A program made the position numbers and the translations under genes. Under the pieces are notes generated by a model, which searched no databases, was not told the origin of the DNA, and was given only the letters and a program-made list of their open reading frames with translations. From RGVD01 sp040403075 (lineage in GTDB: Bacteria; Bacteroidota; Bacteroidia; UKL13-3), in assembly GCA_040403075.1 (NCBI GenBank), contig JBBALJ010000125.1, positions 1 to 8,434 of the forward strand: a stretch of 8,434 nt of DNA, written 5' to 3'. How positions within the stretch are numbered: the stretch's first letter is position 1; each line of letters opens with the position of its first letter. Below are positions 6,479 through 8,434 of this stretch, one piece after another.

Positions 6479-6532
6479 CCAGCTGGTAACTTTAATGGAA
6501 CCAAGGTTAAGCTAATTTTAAGTAATAATTGA
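6479..6532 (+). pseudogene. Remnant repeating the 3' end of folB
   Basis: Read in the frame starting at 6479, this piece encodes PAGNFNGTKVKLILSNN and then a TGA. The intact folB ends PAGNFNGANAKVKLSLK. The first seven codons encode identical residues, and their three nucleotide differences (ccg/cca, gga/ggt, ttc/ttt) are all at third positions. After a two-codon gap the next codons (aaa/aag, gtg/gtt, tta/cta, ttg/tta) are again mostly synonymous. This pattern says the two tails diverged while both were translated. The frame is closed upstream by a TAA at 6461-6463, and nothing before 6479 resembles folB, so only the tail is left. It may be what remains of a second or older folB, displaced by recombination or an insertion. 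Confidence 0.65.
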
Positions 6533-6557
6533 ATCAATAGCTCTTAATGCCAATTAA

Positions 6558-7481
6558 CTAATACTGCTCATACCAATTAAATTTTTCATGAACAATTTTT
6601 GATTTTTCTTTTTTGAGGTAATCCATAAAGGCAAGTGAAACGGGCGAATGCTTTTTACCTTTTAGCCAAATTAAACTCCAAGTAGTTTTAATAGGTAAAC
6701 CTTTGATTGGAATAATTTGCAATTCATTACCATGTAACTCGTTTTTGATTCCGATAAGTGGCATAATAGAATAACCCAAACCTGCAACAAGGGCTTGTTT
6801 CACGGCCTCATTGGAAGTTAACTCCATCTTTTTTAGCACTTCAATATTGTTTTTAATAAAAAAACTTTCCATAGTTTGTCTGGTGCCGGAACCCTTTTCT
6901 CTGAAAATAAGAGGTAAATCTTTAAAAATCTCTTTTGCAGAGATTCCTTTCTTAAACTTTTGTTGACCGTTACCAACCAAATACAATTTATTTTGGAGTA
7001 AATCCATTTTTTCAATGTTGAGCTTATCAGGTAAAATAGAAACCAAAGCAAAATCCACTTCATTGTTCTCTAAACTTTCAATCACCTTACTTTTGTTTGT
7101 TACATCCATCAACAATTCTATACCAGTATGTTGCTTCATAAAGTCTGTTAAATATTGCGGCATCACATATTTTCCTGTTGATACTACAGAGATTTTCAGC
7201 CTACCAGCAAGTTGACCTTTATAAGCCAAAGTTTTGTAATTAATGGCATACACTTGATTGATGATGTTCTCTGCAGCAAGGGCAATTTCATGCCCAAAAT
7301 CGGTAACAAAAATCTTTCTCCCAACCACTTCGGTGAGAGGAATATCAAATTGATCTTGAAAATTTTTAAGTTGAATAGAAACTGCAGGCTGTGTTAGATG
7401 CAATTCCTCTGAGGCCCTGGTAACACTTTGTGTTTGCACCACTTTCAAAAAAATCTGTAATTGGTTTAAGGTATAATTCAT
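6558..7481 (-). CDS. LysR-family transcriptional regulator
   Basis: This 307-residue protein has an N-terminal winged helix-turn-helix (about 1-60). Its recognition region SVTRASEELHLTQPAVSIQL (19-38) carries the typical TQPAVS motif. A linker helix follows (about 60-90), then a periplasmic-binding-protein-like effector domain (about 93-295). In that domain ISVVSTGKYVMPQYL, NNEVDFALVS, REKGSGTRQTMESFF and VKQALVAGLGYSIMP resemble the CbbR/RbcR-like subgroup. The effector cannot be told from sequence. LysR proteins usually control a divergent neighbour and themselves; here that neighbour is the adhesin-like gene at 7567, 85 bp away. The gene faces folB at its 3' end with 156 bp between. Confidence 0.92.
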   Translation of the reverse strand: MNYTLNQLQIFLKVVQTQSVTRASEELHLTQPAVSIQLKNFQDQFDIPLTEVVGRKIFVTDFGHEIALAAENIINQVYAINYKTLAYKGQLAGRLKISVVSTGKYVMPQYLTDFMKQHTGIELLMDVTNKSKVIESLENNEVDFALVSILPDKLNIEKMDLLQNKLYLVGNGQQKFKKGISAKEIFKDLPLIFREKGSGTRQTMESFFIKNNIEVLKKMELTSNEAVKQALVAGLGYSIMPLIGIKNELHGNELQIIPIKGLPIKTTWSLIWLKGKKHSPVSLAFMDYLKKEKSKIVHEKFNWYEQY

Positions 7482-7566
7482 AAAATTTGTTTATATAATC
7501 TATTACAATCTTAAATAAAAACTTATGATTTAATCAATCTTATTTGCACTCATTAATTAAAAAAAT
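7482..7566. promoter_or_regulatory. Divergent control region, LysR gene / adhesin-like gene
   Basis: This 85-bp, very AT-rich gap should hold the promoters of both genes and, if the usual LysR arrangement applies, its binding site. Short inverted words are present, such as GATTTAATC and an AATC...GATT pair, but none is a convincing T-N11-A LysR box. CTTATTTG (about 7538-7545) is a poor match to the Bacteroidota -7 element for the plus-strand gene. The assignment rests on gene arrangement. Confidence 0.3.
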
Positions 7567-8434
7567 ATGAAAACAAAATTTACAAATTATTATCAAACAA
7601 AAGGTTTAGTCCTAATACTAATCTTTTATTGCACGCTTTTGCAAGGCTATGCACAAACCATTACTCTTACTTCAAATTTTAATGCCTTTACAAGTTGTGG
7701 TGGCAGTAATTCAAGCTCCCAGAGTTTTGCAGTAGGTGGCACAGGACTTACTGCAAATATTAACTTGACCGTTCCTTTTGGATTTGAGCTTTCAACTACA
7801 TCTAGTGGAACCTATTATTCAACTTTAGCTCTTACCCCAACAAGCGGCACTGTATCAAGCACTACACTTTTTATTAGACTAATGAATTCAATTTCAGGAT
7901 CACCTTCTGGAAATCTAACTGCTAGTTCAACAGGTGCAACAAACAAAACCAGTGCTCTTTCAGGAACAGTTACTAATTCAATTGCTAATAATACAGTTAC
8001 CGCAAACCAAACCATTTGCTACAACTCTACACCTGCTTCATTAACTGGTGCTACTCCTACTGGAGGCAATGGTTCATCATATACCTACTTATGGCAACGC
8101 AGCATCACTGGTGCAAACTCGGGTTTCGGTCCTGCTTTAAATACCAATACTTTAATAAATTACCAACCAACCGCATTAACACAAAAAACTTGGTTTAGAA
8201 GGGTTGTTTCATCTGGTGTGGGTGCTTGTGCTGCTGATACTTCGGCTGCTATTACTATTTCAGTGGATACTTTGATTGCAAATAATATTGCAACGGGTAA
8301 CCAAACAATTTGCTACAATTCAACCCCTACTTCATTAACTGGTGCTACTCCAATTGGAGGAAATGGTTCATCATACACATACTTATGGCAACGCAGCACA
8401 ACTAGCGCAAATGCAGGATTTGGTGCAGCTTTAA
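7567..8434 (+). CDS. Secreted Ig-like repeat protein, adhesin-like (5' part; runs off the window)
   Basis: An open frame starts at the ATG at 7567 and continues without a stop to the window end (289 codons seen). Residues 1-29 form a signal peptide: a basic start, a hydrophobic core LVLILIFYCTLLQ and probable cleavage after GYA-29. Residues 31-136 form a beta-rich domain (LTANINLTVPFGFELS ... TTLFIRLMNSISGSPSG) of a kind frequent at the front of Bacteroidota surface proteins. From residue 139 come repeats of 98 residues with cores ICYNSTP-SLTGATP and YTYLWQRS and end KTWFRRVVSSG...AITISV, Ig-/PKD-like in pattern. The composition is rich in Thr, Ser, Asn, Gly and Ala. Such proteins are commonly exported by the type IX system through a C-terminal signal, which here would lie outside the window. 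A role in adhesion or gliding is inferred, and the full size is unknown. Confidence 0.85.
   Translation, partial: MKTKFTNYYQTKGLVLILIFYCTLLQGYAQTITLTSNFNAFTSCGGSNSSSQSFAVGGTGLTANINLTVPFGFELSTTSSGTYYSTLALTPTSGTVSSTTLFIRLMNSISGSPSGNLTASSTGATNKTSALSGTVTNSIANNTVTANQTICYNSTPASLTGATPTGGNGSSYTYLWQRSITGANSGFGPALNTNTLINYQPTALTQKTWFRRVVSSGVGACAADTSAAITISVDTLIANNIATGNQTICYNSTPTSLTGATPIGGNGSSYTYLWQRSTTSANAGFGAAL
7981..8434 (+). repeat. Tandem 294-bp coding repeats (second copy cut by the window end)
   Basis: Copy 1 spans 7981-8274 and copy 2 starts at 8275, both with IANN. The period is 294 bp, exactly 98 codons, so the frame is kept. Across the 53 residues where both copies are visible, 44 are identical. 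Parts are also near-identical in DNA, for example TCATTAACTGGTGCTACTCC in both. Such in-frame repeats can expand or contract by recombination, and more copies probably follow beyond the window. Confidence 0.9.

Noticed and set aside
7815..8015. 66-codon minus-strand frame in the adhesin-like gene
   Set aside because: Its Val/Glu/Leu-rich translation is the reverse complement of Thr/Ser/Asn-rich repeat coding. The plus-strand frame has a signal peptide and in-frame repeats.
8016..8198. 60-codon plus-strand frame in the adhesin-like gene
   Set aside because: It is out of frame with the repeats and contains no family signature.
7981..8434. Direct repeats as a possible CRISPR array
   Set aside because: The repeats are 294 bp long, in frame and coding, with no short repeat-spacer pattern.

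Overview
The window looks like chromosomal DNA of a Bacteroidota bacterium. The sequence is AT-rich and the genes lack clear Shine-Dalgarno sites. The proteins (formate-tetrahydrofolate ligase, a glutaryl-CoA-dehydrogenase-type enzyme, FolB, a NAPE-PLD-type hydrolase) read like Bacteroidota versions, and the right end enters a secreted protein built of Ig-like tandem repeats, typical of that phylum's surface adhesins. No rRNA, tRNA, CRISPR array, transposase or phage gene was seen.

Layout. Left edge (1-742, +): the last codons of a possible upstream gene overlap by 4 bp the start of a small potassium-channel-like membrane protein. This converges on a membrane-anchored metallo-beta-lactamase-fold hydrolase of the NAPE-PLD type (788-1864, -). 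A 318-bp gap (1865-2182) follows, holding two hairpin-forming inverted repeats. Next is a tight two-gene minus-strand unit: fhs (2816-4480) and a FrnE/DsbA-like thioredoxin-fold protein (2183-2815), joined with no spacer (TAA directly followed by ATG). A 271-bp gap (4481-4751) contains a strong minus-strand terminator with a UUCG loop and a second hairpin with a U-run on the plus strand. The glutaryl-CoA-dehydrogenase-like gene (4752-5966, -) diverges from folB (6045-6401, +) across 78 bp. Between folB and a convergent LysR regulator (6558-7481, -) lie a GC-rich hairpin and a short piece that repeats the end of folB. The LysR gene diverges from the open-ended adhesin-like gene (7567 to the window end, +).

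Working together. fhs (10-formyl-THF synthesis) and folB (folate synthesis) both serve folate/one-carbon metabolism, but on opposite strands and separated by the dehydrogenase gene. The fhs/FrnE pair is the only clear operon. The LysR/adhesin pair may be a regulator-target pair, judged only from divergent orientation. Most of the window is ordinary housekeeping content. The least expected signal is the folB tail remnant at about 6479-6532, whose differences from the intact folB end fall mostly at third codon positions. No convincing new multi-gene system was found.
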